NCBI RefSeq assembly: GCF_932294415.1
Contig: NC_065535.1
Coordinates: 92,210,862-92,274,861, forward strand
Length of the DNA: 64,000 nucleotides
Source of the DNA: Quercus robur
Lineage: Eukaryota; Streptophyta; Magnoliopsida; Fagales; Fagaceae
Reading direction: 5' to 3'
Positions within the stretch are counted from its first letter, which is position 1, and every line of letters begins with the position of its first letter. The notes below the pieces were generated by a model. The model had not been told where the DNA came from and did no database searches. It saw only the letters and a list, made by a program, of their open reading frames with translations. Positions 43,142 to 55,561 of the stretch are shown here, piece by piece. A program made the translations under genes and the position numbers.

Positions 43142-44607
43142 CCAAGTAATCAAATTCAAATAGCACATTATGTATATATTTTTTTTTAATTTGAAAAAAA
43201 GAAGGTATCCTTGAATGTACATATGTAAAAGATTAGTACACTGATCAAACTCACACACACACACAGACTGATGCTCTTCACTCACCCAAGTAGAGGCCAT
43301 TTCAATCTCATACTTCCTCATCACAGGAGTAGCACATACAGAGCTCATTTGAGAGTAGTATTCTGAATTATAATTGCTATCCGTCTGTGTTGGATGGAAA
43401 GGTGCATTAGTGCAAGAAGTAACAACCAACTTGTGCTGGAATGGATTAAAGGATTTAGGAATCTCTACTGCTCCTTCCAACATCTTCACCACAACACTCA
43501 TCAAAGGTCTCGATTCAGGCCTATACTGCACACACCAGAAAGCTACCTTGATCATTCGCTCTGCTGTCTCCATATATTTCTCCTCTATCCCACAAACTAT
43601 GCTCAACTCTCGCAGTTCTCCACATTCAAACTTTTTCCAAACCCACCTTGGGAACCACTCTGGGCTCTTTGGAAGACTGTCACCATGGTTCTTTATCTTC
43701 CCAATGATTTCAAATAATAGCATCCCAAAGCTGTATGCATCACACTTTTGGGTTATAGGATATGGCATCCACATTTCTGGTGCAGCATAACCAGGTGTCC
43801 CCCTTTCTTCTGTCATGGTGACATGTGAATTTTCCCAGTTACAGAGCTTGGCCAAACTGAAATCAGCTACCTTAGGAAAGAAGTTTGCATCCAAAAGAAT
43901 ATTTCCTGGCTTAATATCATAATGGATTATTTGTTGTTGACATTCTTCATGCAAATAAGCAATCCCTCTGGCTGTCCCAATTGCAATCTCATGAAGCTTT
44001 TCAAATCCTAAGATGTTTTCACAGAATTAGTACTTGTCAAGCGAGGCAGTTTCCATGTACTCATAAACAAGAGCTCTCAGGTGCTTCTCAAAACTGAAAC
44101 CATAAAGACGTACAAGATTAAAGTGATGAACTCCTCCAATTGTACTCACTTCTGCCTTGAACTGTTCCTCAATTCTCTTTCAGAATTCCCATTTAGAAGT
44201 TTCACTGCCACTATGTCTCCATTACTAAAGATCCCCTTATAGACTGCCCCAAATCCTCCTGAACCCAACAAATTAGTGAAGTTGTTTGTTGCAATTCTGA
44301 GCTGCAGAGAGGTAAATCTGATTGGCTTCTCTCTTTCCATATTGTTGAGAAATTTATCCATGGTGGTGAATGTTATAAATCGTGAGTCTGGACTAACATT
44401 GTTGCCAACAAACAATTTTAGGCATGCCACAACGAAAGAAACAAATGTTATAAAGATGGCTGCAGTGTTAAAGAACTTAATAAGAACCACACTGCTGTTC
44501 AGAATTATTTTTAAAAATAATGAACAAAAAAAAGTTGGAAAAGAAATAAATTTAAAGGATGGATTTAAAATCTTACCGAAGCCCAGAAGAAGTTCTGTTG
44601 GGGACAT
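43142..44607 (-). pseudogene. LRK10L receptor kinase pseudogene
   Basis: Exon 1 is 44577-44607 (MSPTELLLGF), phase 1; exon 2 starts 44459 after CTGCAG and begins with a membrane segment. Decay: one base lost at about 44179 relative to the 33.7-kb gene, shifting the frame after ..LLNGN; a further small insertion near 44048 and a TAA near 44030 in the kinase N-lobe; DFG changed to DFS; and the normal TAG changed to TGG, so the tail (..MRKYEIEMAST) runs on about 45 residues. A long open piece (43139-43954) still encodes the C-lobe with HYDIKPGN and GYAAPE. The short intron happens to be open, so exon 1 and exon 2 also read through unspliced. Confidence 0.88.
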
Positions 44608-45540
44608 TATTCAGGAAATGAAATACAGACTTAAAACTATCCCCACAAACTCTATAGTCTATGGCATGTGAAAGAGATGAACTTATAAGTAAAAAATGGG
44701 GAATAGATGATTGGTACAACATCAAGTTCGCAACAAAAGAGAGAATAGCACATCTTGAATTCAATGAAACTTCCAAAATGAGAGCCATGTTTTGACCAAT
44801 ATTCCTAGTTCAATTCATTAATCCTTCCGTTCCTACTATGAATATACTTGAATCCATGTGGGGCTTGCTTATTGATATGGTAAAATGACAAGCCTGCCGG
44901 CCTGGCCATAACATGAACAAATAAGTCCTAAGACTATGACATTGCAAAGGAAGCAGACATGTATAATTTGTCCTCTTTCAGGCACCAGCAGTAATCCTGT
45001 AAGTTTTATAATGTAAACGAATGCGACTACTGATTATAAAATCATCAAAATTAGTGATAAAACAATGTCAAATGCATGGTGAAAAAAAAAATCCGAATCT
45101 ACATAGTTCTTGAATACAAGGAAGAAGCACTAAGTCGCGTAGATGTTGCCACAAAATCCATGCCTAGATTATGCTGGTGAATCTTTGTCGCATGTAGATT
45201 CATCAAACCCTCCGCTCTTGATTCAAACTTCTCAAAAATTATTATTAGTCATCAATTCTTCCTTAAAAAGAGTCACTGTCTTGATCTCATACTCTTAACC
45301 ACATCATTCGTCCAAGTTCCCATTTTTGTGTTATTATTTGGCCATTAATTCTCTGCCACTTATTTATGTTATTCACCAAGTACAACCAACAGATCTAGCA
45401 ACTTCCCGGGCTTAATTTTGTAAGACCTTTAGTTTTTGGTCAAGCTTATTTGCTTAAAAGATGAGACAAAACAGAAACTTTAGCAAATAAATTGGCTTAT
45501 CTCAAATAAGCTAGCCAAATGCTTACCAAAATTCTTTAGT

Positions 45541-45925
45541 ATCCATTTGGTTGGGATGATTTAGGAGAGGATAGAAAATGGAGAGAATAAAATTGGTGGG
45601 GTGGAAAAAATAAGGTTTTTGGTTGTTTGGTTTAGAGGTGAAAATGGGGGTAGATTTTGGTGGGGCTTAGGTGTTTTCTCCTTGGCCCACCAAAAATCAA
45701 TCTCTCTTATTTGAGAAGAAAATGGAGGAAGGGGGTAGAAGGAAAATGATTCATTTACATCCTTTTCTTTTGTATTTTTTTTTTTTTCTTTTTGAATCAA
45801 ACGATAGTTTTTAGGACATGAGAGTAAATTTATACCAATTACATTTTTCATTTTTTGCCAACAAAACAAAGGAAATTTACATCCTTCCACATTTCCATTC
45901 TCCCAACTAAACACACATGGTAGAA
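45541..45925. mobile_element. MITE-like insertion specific to copy B
   Basis: The left end CCATTTGGTTGGGATGAT and the reverse complement of the right end (GTGTTTAGTTGGGAGAATGG) are similar, and the piece is missing from copy A. Exact ends and target duplication are unclear. Confidence 0.4.
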
Positions 45926-47727
45926 AATAAATCTCTTCTATCCTACTAGTTTTTACCCTCCCAATTACAATTGTCATGTTATCCATATGTGGTTTAGGAC
46001 GGATTCGTTTTGCCTACTTGTTTTAATAGTGGAGAAAAGTGGGAGTTTATTAATTTTTGTAACTCCCTTATCGGCCAAATTTTAAAAAAATAAATATTTT
46101 GATTTTGTCCCCTAAAGTTTAAATTTTTAATTAAGACCCCTAACATTTCATAGGGATTGGAAACAAAGTCCTTCAATCCATGACCAATGTTGATGGGTTT
46201 GTTAAGTGCCGTTAAGTGCCAAATAAGCACCAATAACACACTTTTTTTTTAACAACCCACTTTCCTTGAGATGATGACACGTCAGAGGGAGATATCACCA
46301 TTTGAAAAGGGCATGATCTCTCAAAATACCAAAATCACTCTGTGAACGAGAAAACAATGCTGTGCTGATACACACGAAGCTTCTAGGTAAAAAAATCAAG
46401 GCATAAGAGAGGAGAATCGACAAAAGCTAAGGGAGAGGAAGATGATGAAAAAGATAAAAAGAAAAGAGAAAAAGACACCCTTCTACCCCTTTAAAGCTAA
46501 AGATTCGATCTTGGTTGACAAAATGCCATATTTGATACCAGTCAAACCACACAGACAAAACAAATCCATCCCAAACCATGGGTGGAAAAACTGTAATTAT
46601 CCCTAAATTAAACCATGTCAATTTTATTTCAACTGCAATGATCAATCATGTCTCCCATTCTTCCTAAAAACATGTCACATAGTCCAAAGGCAAACCTTTA
46701 AACTGCAATTCCCTAAAGCCTTCACTTCAGCCAAAATCCAATCACTCTCGACATTCACAATAAGCCACAAGCATAAATTCCCTCTTGAACTGCTGTGAAT
46801 TCACATGAACCAAACAATGTGACAACTTGTTGATCGCAATCCAGTATTTTGCAGATGAAAATGGAAATTGTTTTCTTAATCTAGTCTACAATCATTGACA
46901 TCATTCATTTATGTATCCATCCATCATTTATGCCCACCCTGCTCTCCACACCTTTTTAAATTAAGAGAAATATTCTGATTCTGAGTAACCTAATTACATT
47001 AACCATCACCTATATCAGTTCAATAATAATATGGCTACATGCTTAAAAGGCCCTCCCACAATCGGAAGTTACAAATAATTGCTTTTACTAAAATACAATA
47101 CAAATTCAAAACACATTAACAGTTCCAAGGTACACAAGCCAAAAACTTGACAAACTAAATTAGGTAACAGTTCAATGCAGTACATGAATAAAAAGTTTGG
47201 CTAAAAAAAAAAGATATTACATGCCTCAGGCCATCACACAACCAAGTTCAGTTAGCTGCTGTACTAGAAGAGAGAATCGCATTAACCAGATCACAAATGT
47301 TGATCAAAGGATCGTTTACAAATTTGATGCAATTCTGCTATTCCATAGATAGGTATATAGATATAGTATACTCAAAAGTAGAGTCTGCAGACACTTCCAC
47401 TTCCAATAAATTCTGCATAACAAAAACATTTCAGAGTTCAAGAACCTCCAATAAAAATTCTAGTAAAAGCAGAAATTAAAAATCAAATATTAAGTTACCA
47501 GCCAACAAGCATTTTACACACTCTGTATTTTGCTAGATAAATCTTTAGCTTTTGCATCCCCCTTTTCCTGCAGTAGTGAATTTCAAAATGTTTTACATGG
47601 TAAAGGAATGATAGGAGCTGAATACAAGAAACTGCAATAAAGACCATGTAATTGAAAATCTATCATGAAAGCTAGGTTAGACATTATCCATTGCAGCATA
47701 AAAGTTCACATGCATTATTCCACACCC

Positions 47728-47757
47728 CAAAAAAAAAAAAAAAAAAAAAAAAAAAAA
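47728..47757 (+). repeat. Poly-A run
   Basis: About 30 A in a row, interrupting duplication copy B. Similar runs at 57747-57773 and 58869-58898 could be retroposon tails, but no body is recognisable. Confidence 0.6.
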
Positions 47758-48029
47758 CAAGACAAAAAACTAGTTGGTTCTTTTTTATAGTCAAGTACAA
47801 CAACAGAGTTGGGCAGATTTGAAAAGGCTCTTGGCAAACTAGTTGTTTCTTTGATATTAGCATAGTTGCTTTAAATCGAGTTGAGGAACACATGCCACTG
47901 TCTACATTGAATCTCAGTCATGTTTTTATCTGACCAGCTCAATGGCAATCCCTTTTTTCTTTTTCTATTGGTAAGTTATATGGGGACCTAGATGGAACCA
48001 AGGACCTTACCCTCCCCATTCTTACAAGG

Positions 48030-50798
48030 GCAGGAAGTAGCTATACCAGGGCAATTCCTGTACCACAGGGGAGCAACTTCGCAGAGAAATGCCAAACAAT
48101 TCTACTTGGGGTAGCATTTTCACTTTATTTGCAAGGTCTAATTCATCCAAACAGGCAAACCAGATTCAAAAATAACAGTCCTACCTTAAAACAGAGAGAA
48201 ACATGACGCAATGCTGTGACTGTCTGTCCTTAACCAGTGTTTACTAAATTTTAACCCAAAAAGCAGTTACATACTTAATATTATGGTCCTATATCAAGTT
48301 TATTTTATTTTAACCCAGTAACCAGTCATGCACTGAATATTATGGCCTTATCTAGGATGCACAGATACTCCATTTTTGCTCACATACCCATATCCGATAC
48401 GTATTGTACCAATATCATACTGGATACCTCTAAGATACACACCCAATCAAATTTTTTTTTAAAAGTGCCAATACATCTAGGATGCATCTGTGATACGACT
48501 TAGATACCATTGTAACCCAATCCCGATAGTCAGAGATAGCCCAAACTTGTAAGAATTTTTATTTATATGCTTCATATATTGGTTTCAATGTTGAATACTT
48601 ATCTAGTTATCTTTATTTACTCTTTTGGATCTTGATTTGTATTCTACACAGCATTTAATGGTTATGGATTCACTTTATCATCCATTATTGCTTTTAAATT
48701 GATATATGCTTAACAATATATATAAAATATATCTAATAAGTGATTAATACACATATCCCCAACGTATTGTACCCTAAGTTTTTCAAAAATTGTTGTATCC
48801 TCATACCCGTACCCATATTGTACTTGTACCCATATCTGTACCCATGTGTCTTAGTGCCTTATATCAGAGTCCATACTAAGCAAAGGAAGGAGCTGAAGAC
48901 CCCTTCCTAATAATCTCATTATATGAATGGGAGTTGCATTCAGTGGGATCATATTTGTAGGTAGTACTGCAAGTAGAAACTGATAGACAAGAATATGAGG
49001 TCTATGATAGTAAGCAAAGGAAAGAGCCACAAACCCCTTCCTAATACACCACATTGAGGCTTTTAATACATCATGACGTCAGAAAACCTAGTTTCACCTA
49101 AGCTGCACAATTCAATCAGTAAGAGACATTCTTTGTTATCCCTCAACTCATGTTGCCGCTTAGCCAGGATTAGTGAAATTATTGCTAAATCAATGGAATT
49201 CTGCCGCTTAGACAGTATTGGTGAAAATATTGGTAAATCAATTGTATTCACATATAATGAAATCACATATCACTTATCAGGCAATAGAAACTTGCAAACA
49301 AGAGGATGAGGTCACTAATATTGGGGAAGAACAAGAATCAGGATATCCAAGTTCAACCACACAAGTAGAGCATAGTCCTACTAAATTTCTGAGTAGCATG
49401 CTAACCTATTAAAAGGATATTCCATATCTAAGATACACCTACTGCAAGTAATTTCATAAGCAACTTAGCCCTATGGCAGATGTAATTTAATACCATGCTA
49501 TATATTTTAAATGAACAGAAAACTTGATGAATCTAAATTGTTCAATTTATTAAGGAATCACAAATCAATTGTGTGTATGCTTGGTTACTACACCACCTAC
49601 AAGCTTAAGTTTTTGAGCTGGATGCTTTAAGATGGTATCAGAGCATGGTTTATTTGTTCTTAGACTACATGCGCCAGGCCTATTAGTCTTTGCTTGAAAC
49701 TAAAAACCCCATATCCTTCTAATTTGAAACTAAAAACCCCTGTACTTCGAGAAATGTCCAAATTGACCCTTTGGTCATCATTCAATTAGTTTAATTGACA
49801 GAAATACTATCACATCACATGACAATAATTTCATAAAAAATTAAAATTTAATAACAGAGAAAAAGGTTCTAAAATCCATTTCAATTTTTGTTCTTCTTCT
49901 ACTCTCTCTCTCTCGCTCCTCAGCAGCCAGTAAATTACATAACATAGCACACACAAAATTCAAAAACCAATGGGCAGGGCAAGGTTGGTGAAAAAGGGCT
50001 CACAAGTAATCATTGAGGTTTCTTTATTTTTTTTAAATGAAGGATTAAAATCCCAAGGTGGCGGTGGTATTGAATGGATCACTTGGCTGGCATTCATGGG
50101 CTTTGGGTAGACAATTCGGGATGGCGGATATGGCTTGGGGCAGTATGGGTTCTTGGGGTTGTCAGATTGCAGTAGTTTCATATCTAAGAATCAGGATATC
50201 CAAGTTCAACCAAACAAGCAAAGCATGGCTGTCCAACTAAATTTCTGAATGACAGCATGCTACCCTATTAAATGGATATTTCAGATCTAAGATACAGTTG
50301 GACCACTCAACTTACTGGCTTAAGTTTTTGAGTTGGATGCTTTAAGATGGTATCAGATAATGGTTTATTTACTCTTGGAATCTGTGCACCAGGCCTGTTT
50401 GTCTTTGTTTTGGTTGGGTAATAGGACCCGTTTGTCTTCATTTTGGTTTATATTGGGCCTAGTCAACCTAGATGTAAGAGGGAGTTTTCGGGTTAAATGC
50501 TTTAAGCCTTTAACAGAACTAACTTTCTAAAATCACAACAAAAGAAATCAAAGAATAATGAATACGTTCCAATTTTTTTTTTAAGTTTAATCTTGATCAA
50601 TGATGTAGCAAAGGCACAATGGAACAATATAATCATTGCAAAGTAATAATTGCTTATAAGCTACTCCCCATCTACCTTCAACGGTCAATATCAACATATT
50701 GTACCCAACCAAACCATTCCACTAAAGCTGCTAAAATTCAGAGAACCAAAGTCATAAGAAATACTCAGTGCACATTTACTTCAAAATCAAGTGCTTAC
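48030..50798. other. Intergenic or intronic region with direct repeats
   Basis: Two direct repeats, about 49330-49690 and 50190-50420, share AGGATATCCAAGTTCAACCA, TTTTTGAG(C/T)TGGATGCTTTA and GATGGTATCAGA (tRNA-Met-like), suggesting remnants of a small LTR-type element. Part of this region may be intron of the gene at 50799-51682 if that gene has further 3' exons. Confidence 0.4.
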
Positions 50799-51682
50799 CA
50801 ATCCCTTGCTCTCATAATAATCATCTAGTGCCCATTGATACTTGGACTGGTTCAACCCAAACCACCGCGCCAAATGGTCATCCAAACTTGAATGTGCTGC
50901 ATAATACCCAAATAATAATAATAATAATAAAAATTGTCCGGTTACAAAGAAAACATAAACAACAATATCATTACTAACCAAAAAACACTAAATCACATAA
51001 TTTCATTACAAAGCATTTGAGAAAAAACAAAATCCTCCACCAAACCCAGCCCCCAACAACCAATTCCCACTTAGACTATCCTACCAACTTCAGCTTTCAT
51101 AGATACACCAACATGTCAACAACAACCACCAAGCCTTAGTCCCAAACATTTTATCTATCCTTTTCCGCCATTCTATTCTATCCAAAAGTCATAAATGACA
51201 TGTTTATTTTTACTATTTCTATTAATCTTATTTCTCCTCCATTTTCTCAGTAAGTACTTAAAAAAATTTAGTTAAATTATATGTTTTTTCCATTAACAAA
51301 TGAGCATAAAGCACACATTTTTGCAACTGGGTTTTTCATATTCCTTCTCATTTCACCCAAAAACCAAAGAATCATAAAAGAAATCCACAAAAACTGAGCC
51401 AAAACTGAAAAAAACCCACATACCATTTTGGACCTTGGTGACAGCATTCTTGAAGAAACCAACAACAGAGTCATTGGAATTTGGGGATTGAAGAGACTTA
51501 GTGAACTGTTGCGGCGGAGGCTGCACCGGCGGCGGCGGAGGAACCACGATCTTCTTGGGTGAATCGAAGACAGGTTGCTGAAAAGGCTTTGGGGAAGGAG
51601 TGGATGGCGGGGTCATGAACACAGTGTATGGTCCAATTTTGCCGATCATCGGAGGAGGCGTTGAGTCTCTGTTGATAGCCAT
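50799..51682 (-). CDS. Short conserved plant protein of unknown function (at least two exons)
   Basis: Exon 1 starts at ATG 51682 and ends at a GTATGT donor near 51420 (..FFKNAVTKVQN, phase 1). Exon 2 is 50799-50896, after a T-rich tract and TATGCAG, encoding AHSSLDDHLARWFGLNQSKY and ..DDYYESKGL, ending at a GTAAGC donor. The reading is supported by matching phases and by my memory of similar small plant proteins that start MAINR..TPPPMIGKIGPYTV. The N-terminal half is proline-rich (PPPPPVQPPPQQF), the C-terminal half a compact charged segment. No signal peptide or membrane segment. A third exon is expected to the left but was not found; reading through the donor adds only VST and a stop. Function unknown. 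Confidence 0.75.
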
Positions 51683-51727
51683 TGAGGAGTGAAGAGAAGA
51701 AGAACAAGAGTGAAGTGAAAGACAGTG

Positions 51728-51815
51728 AAGACTAGAGAGAGAGAGAGACAGAGAGAGACAGAGAGACAGAGAGTGAAGCTAAAGAGTAAAGAAAAAAGTT
51801 GGAGAGAGAGAGAGA
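51728..51815. repeat. GA-rich microsatellite in the promoter or leader of the 51.7-kb gene
   Basis: (GAGA)n with CAGA interruptions, immediately upstream of the minus-strand ATG at 51682. CT-rich leaders are common in plant genes; GAGA-binding factors could act here. Confidence 0.6.
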
Positions 51816-51839
51816 GTGTGTGTTTGCACGCAACCAGAT

Positions 51840-54800
51840 CTTTGTCTTTGGAAGATTTACTTCTTCTTTTTTTCCTTTTCTTTTTTTTTTTTTTCTTTTT
51901 AAGGACTAAGAATCGGTAATTTTCTTACTATAATGTCAATGCCAAGTGTGCTTTTGGCATGGTTTAAAATTTTAGTTTATTTTTATTATTATTTATAAAT
52001 TTTATTGTACTTATTAGTACTATTTATGAGTTTCATTATATTATTTTAACTAACTTTTAACTTTATTTATAATACTTTTTATAAAAAATTTTCAATTTTA
52101 ACTAAATAAATTATTTCTAAATAGACACAAAGTATGGACATAAATCTTTTGTTTAATGTGTCTATGTTTTTTAAAATTTTACTATTAGTCTCTAAAATCT
52201 AACCCATGAACACTTTTGGAGAAGAGGATTTTCTAAGTTTCAAATCCTATTCATTTCGTCCATTTTTTTTTTTTTAATCTTATTGCGTATGATAACTTTT
52301 AAATGTTATAAAAATCAGTACATTTTAAATTTATAAAATTTAATCTGAACCATAAAATTGATGAAATAAGACTTGAAATGGAGAGCTTCATTTCATAAAG
52401 AGTAAAAACAATTATTTTAAGAGACTTAAAAAGATCATTTTAAATTTTAGGGATTAAAATCGATCATGAACATAAATACCAACCTTGTGTTTACTAAGGA
52501 AAAGAAAAAAGAAAAAAAGGCATGTATGTAGCATGCTATAGTTGGTTAAAAATAGAGCGGTGAAACAGAAGAATATGATTCATGTGATAACATGTGTGTC
52601 TGGCTTGGAATGTTGTGTGGGGACTAAAGATGTTTTGGCAGTTGGCAACTTTGGGCATTTGTTTTTTACTCGATTTATGTTGTACTTGAAAACTTGGGTA
52701 AGTTTGGCCTGCACTTTGGAGTGTTGCGGTGGAATGTTAACCATTAACTAGTAGTACTGTAATGGTAACGTCTAGAAGTTCAAAACTTCAAAATGGAAAC
52801 CAAAACAACAACATTCACTACCCTATTGCTATTTTCCAATATTTCATGTTTATGTTAACAAAGATCATGAAAATTCAGCCAAAAAATAAAAAGATAAAAA
52901 GTTAACAACATACAACGCTATTGCTATTTTCCAATATTTCATGTTTGTGTTAACAAAGATCATGAAAATTCAGCCAAAAAATGATAATAAATACATAAAA
53001 ATTTGTTGGTCCTGGATTTTGCCTCAAATAGAAGTTCACACAATCACACTACCAAATTTAATAGGATCTTAAGTGTAAATTTGAAGAAAATAAAGTTTGG
53101 AGAGAAACCTTTCAAATTCTTAATATATTTTTTTTATTAGATGTAAATTTTAAAAATGTAACTATTTAATTGCATGTTCTTATTATATCCTTCATGCTTG
53201 CAAAATTTCAAAAAAATCAAAGATCAATATTTATGTCATCAATCAAATATTTAAATTTCAAATTTTTGTAGTCTAAAATTATGCATAAAAAATAAGTTTA
53301 TTGATCGAATAGTAAATAACATCCGATTTGAACGAAATTTGAAATACGTGTTAAGAACATAAAGAACATGCAATCTGACGGTTAGATTTTCAAAATTCAT
53401 ATATTACAAAAAGACATAAGAACAGTTTGAAAGATTTCTCTAATTTGGAGAGAAATCTTGCCCAAAAAAAATTTTCTTTACTTGATCTAGTATCATATCA
53501 CTTACAATAAAATATTCCTAAAATAGATTGTAGAAGAGTATCATCAATGATCATATCAAAACCCTAAAATCCAATAAAATAATCCTAAAATAGATTGCAG
53601 AAGAGTATCATCAATGATCATATCAATCCCTAAAATCCGTGACATGCTCAATATAAGTCCAAAAGAAAGTCTTCTAAAAAAAATAAAAGTCCAAAAGTAA
53701 GTCTTCGCAAATTCTATCGTCAAAACTTTCGGTTAAGATGTATTTAGATCAACCATAGGACTAGTGAATTGAATGTATGTCAATTTTTCTAGGATCAAGC
53801 CAAGAGTTGGTTTGTGACTAAAGATCATGTAACTCGAAGCTAATTCAATAATTCAAATGGTATAGATCTATAGAAACCAAAAGCCACGGACTTTAGAACT
53901 TATTCTTTATTTTTTGTCTCACATCATTCATAAAACAAGATTTGGAATTTCCTAATATTTCATTATTAAAAAACTATTAAAATTTGAAGTTTATTTTTGT
54001 TGTTCAACGACTTTTACAACCTTCTTATGAGAAAAAAGTCTAATCTAAAACAAGTACCCTTTCAATTTGAATGAGAATTCAATGGTCTTCGTTTGACCGA
54101 CTTTAAAGTCTCGATCATTCAAACAATTACTTCAAGTGTTTTGATGGGAGTTTTTGCAAAAAATTTATTTTTTATAGCAATCTTGAGAAAAATCTAATAA
54201 CACAACAAAATCTCACAACATTTTCACAACAATCTTGTTTTGAGTTATGGTGGGTTCAGATAAAATATATATATTTTTTATTTTATCTCATTTTATTTGG
54301 ACCTTTGATGGGCTAACAACTCATATTATCGTAAAAATGCTGTAAGATTTTGTTCTACCTAAAAAATAAAAAAGGAAAAAAAAAACCACATACACACACT
54401 CACAAGATTGCTCAGTGCCTTTATAGCTTTTCGAATTTTATTGTAAGCCCTCTTCCCTTCTCTCCAAAATTCTTTGTATCTTTCAAGCTTATTTTCTTGA
54501 GAGTTCTTGTTGTTCTGGCTTTGATTTTAATGTTTTAATATTCTCTTGATTCAAAGAACTTTTGAGAGATTCAAACCATATCCAAAACACTCTTTTCTAT
54601 TTAAGTATGATGATCATACTTAAGATTTTTTATAGTGTGATTTTTTTTTCTCTACTTCTTTTTTCCGATAATTTGATAGTTACCATATGAGAGAGAGGAT
54701 TTGAACCTAAATGTCTTCGTTAAAAACACCAAGAAATGTCCACTAGTTGATACTAAATATGGTTGTGTTTTCTTGGCATAAAGAGTTCGTGACACACACA

Positions 54801-55561
54801 TACCAAGAAATGTCCACTAGTTGATACTAAATATGGTTGTGTTTTCTTGGCATAAAGAGTTTGTGACACACACATAGATAGTAATTTTCATGGTGTTATT
54901 TGAAGAATGCACTTGTTGAAGACAAAGCTTGGGTTGCTTGAAGTTTCTACTTTTAACAGGGACGTAACCATGTACAAGCTGAGAGGGGCTGTGGCTCCCC
55001 CCAATTTTTTTTTAAAATATTAAATAGTAGGTATATATTTAAGATTTTAGAAAATAAGTCCAAAAAAAATTATATTTGCCCCCCTCGACTTCGAATCCTA
55101 ATTCCATCCCTGGCTTTTAACATTATAGAAAATATTTTATGCTTTTAAAAAGTAGAAAATGTTTTCTATCCTATTGAACTTTTTTTTTTTTTTTTTGGTT
55201 AACCATAATAGATTAAATGTTTTTTCCTCCATACCAAACACCATGGATGAGAGTGTGATCCTCTATGCTAAATAGAAACAATAGAGTGCTAGTTGTGATC
55301 CTCTTTTATGCTATATAGATTGAACTCAAGAGTATTTTCTATGGATAAACAGCCGTGGCTCTATCATCAATCCCCATTTTTTATGGGTTTTATTTTCGAT
55401 ATTAAGTTAAGGATGAGAGCATCCTTAAGCTCTATTATTGAACATGTTTGGATAACTACATTGGATGGTTGGTCCCAATTTATAATGCCAAGGAGAAGAT
55501 GTATGACAAGCCCAAGCTCAAGCAATAATTGACAAGAGAGGAATTCCAATTTGCAAAACAA
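51840..55561. other. Intergenic region with small tandem duplications
   Basis: No gene recognised. Tandem repeats: period 95 at 52823-52981 (TATTGCTATTTTCCAATATT), about 65-70 bp at 53500-53637 (AGAAGAGTATCATCAATGAT), and period 74 at 54729-54876. A degenerate AGGGACG..CATCCCTGG element remnant lies at about 54957-55115. Confidence 0.5.
54729..54876 (+). repeat. Two-copy 74-bp tandem duplication
   Basis: Units 54729-54802 and 54803-54876 differ at one base (TTCGTG/TTTGTG), so the duplication is recent. Non-coding. Confidence 0.85.

Larger units (their letters stand above)
44490..48029. repeat. Segmental duplication, copy B
   Basis: Partner of 40396-43141. The breakpoint is ..CCATTCTTAC at 48029. 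Insertions absent from copy A include a MITE-like piece at 45541-45925 and AT-rich DNA to about 46850. A poly-A run (47728-47757) interrupts a region that is continuous in copy A. Confidence 0.7.
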
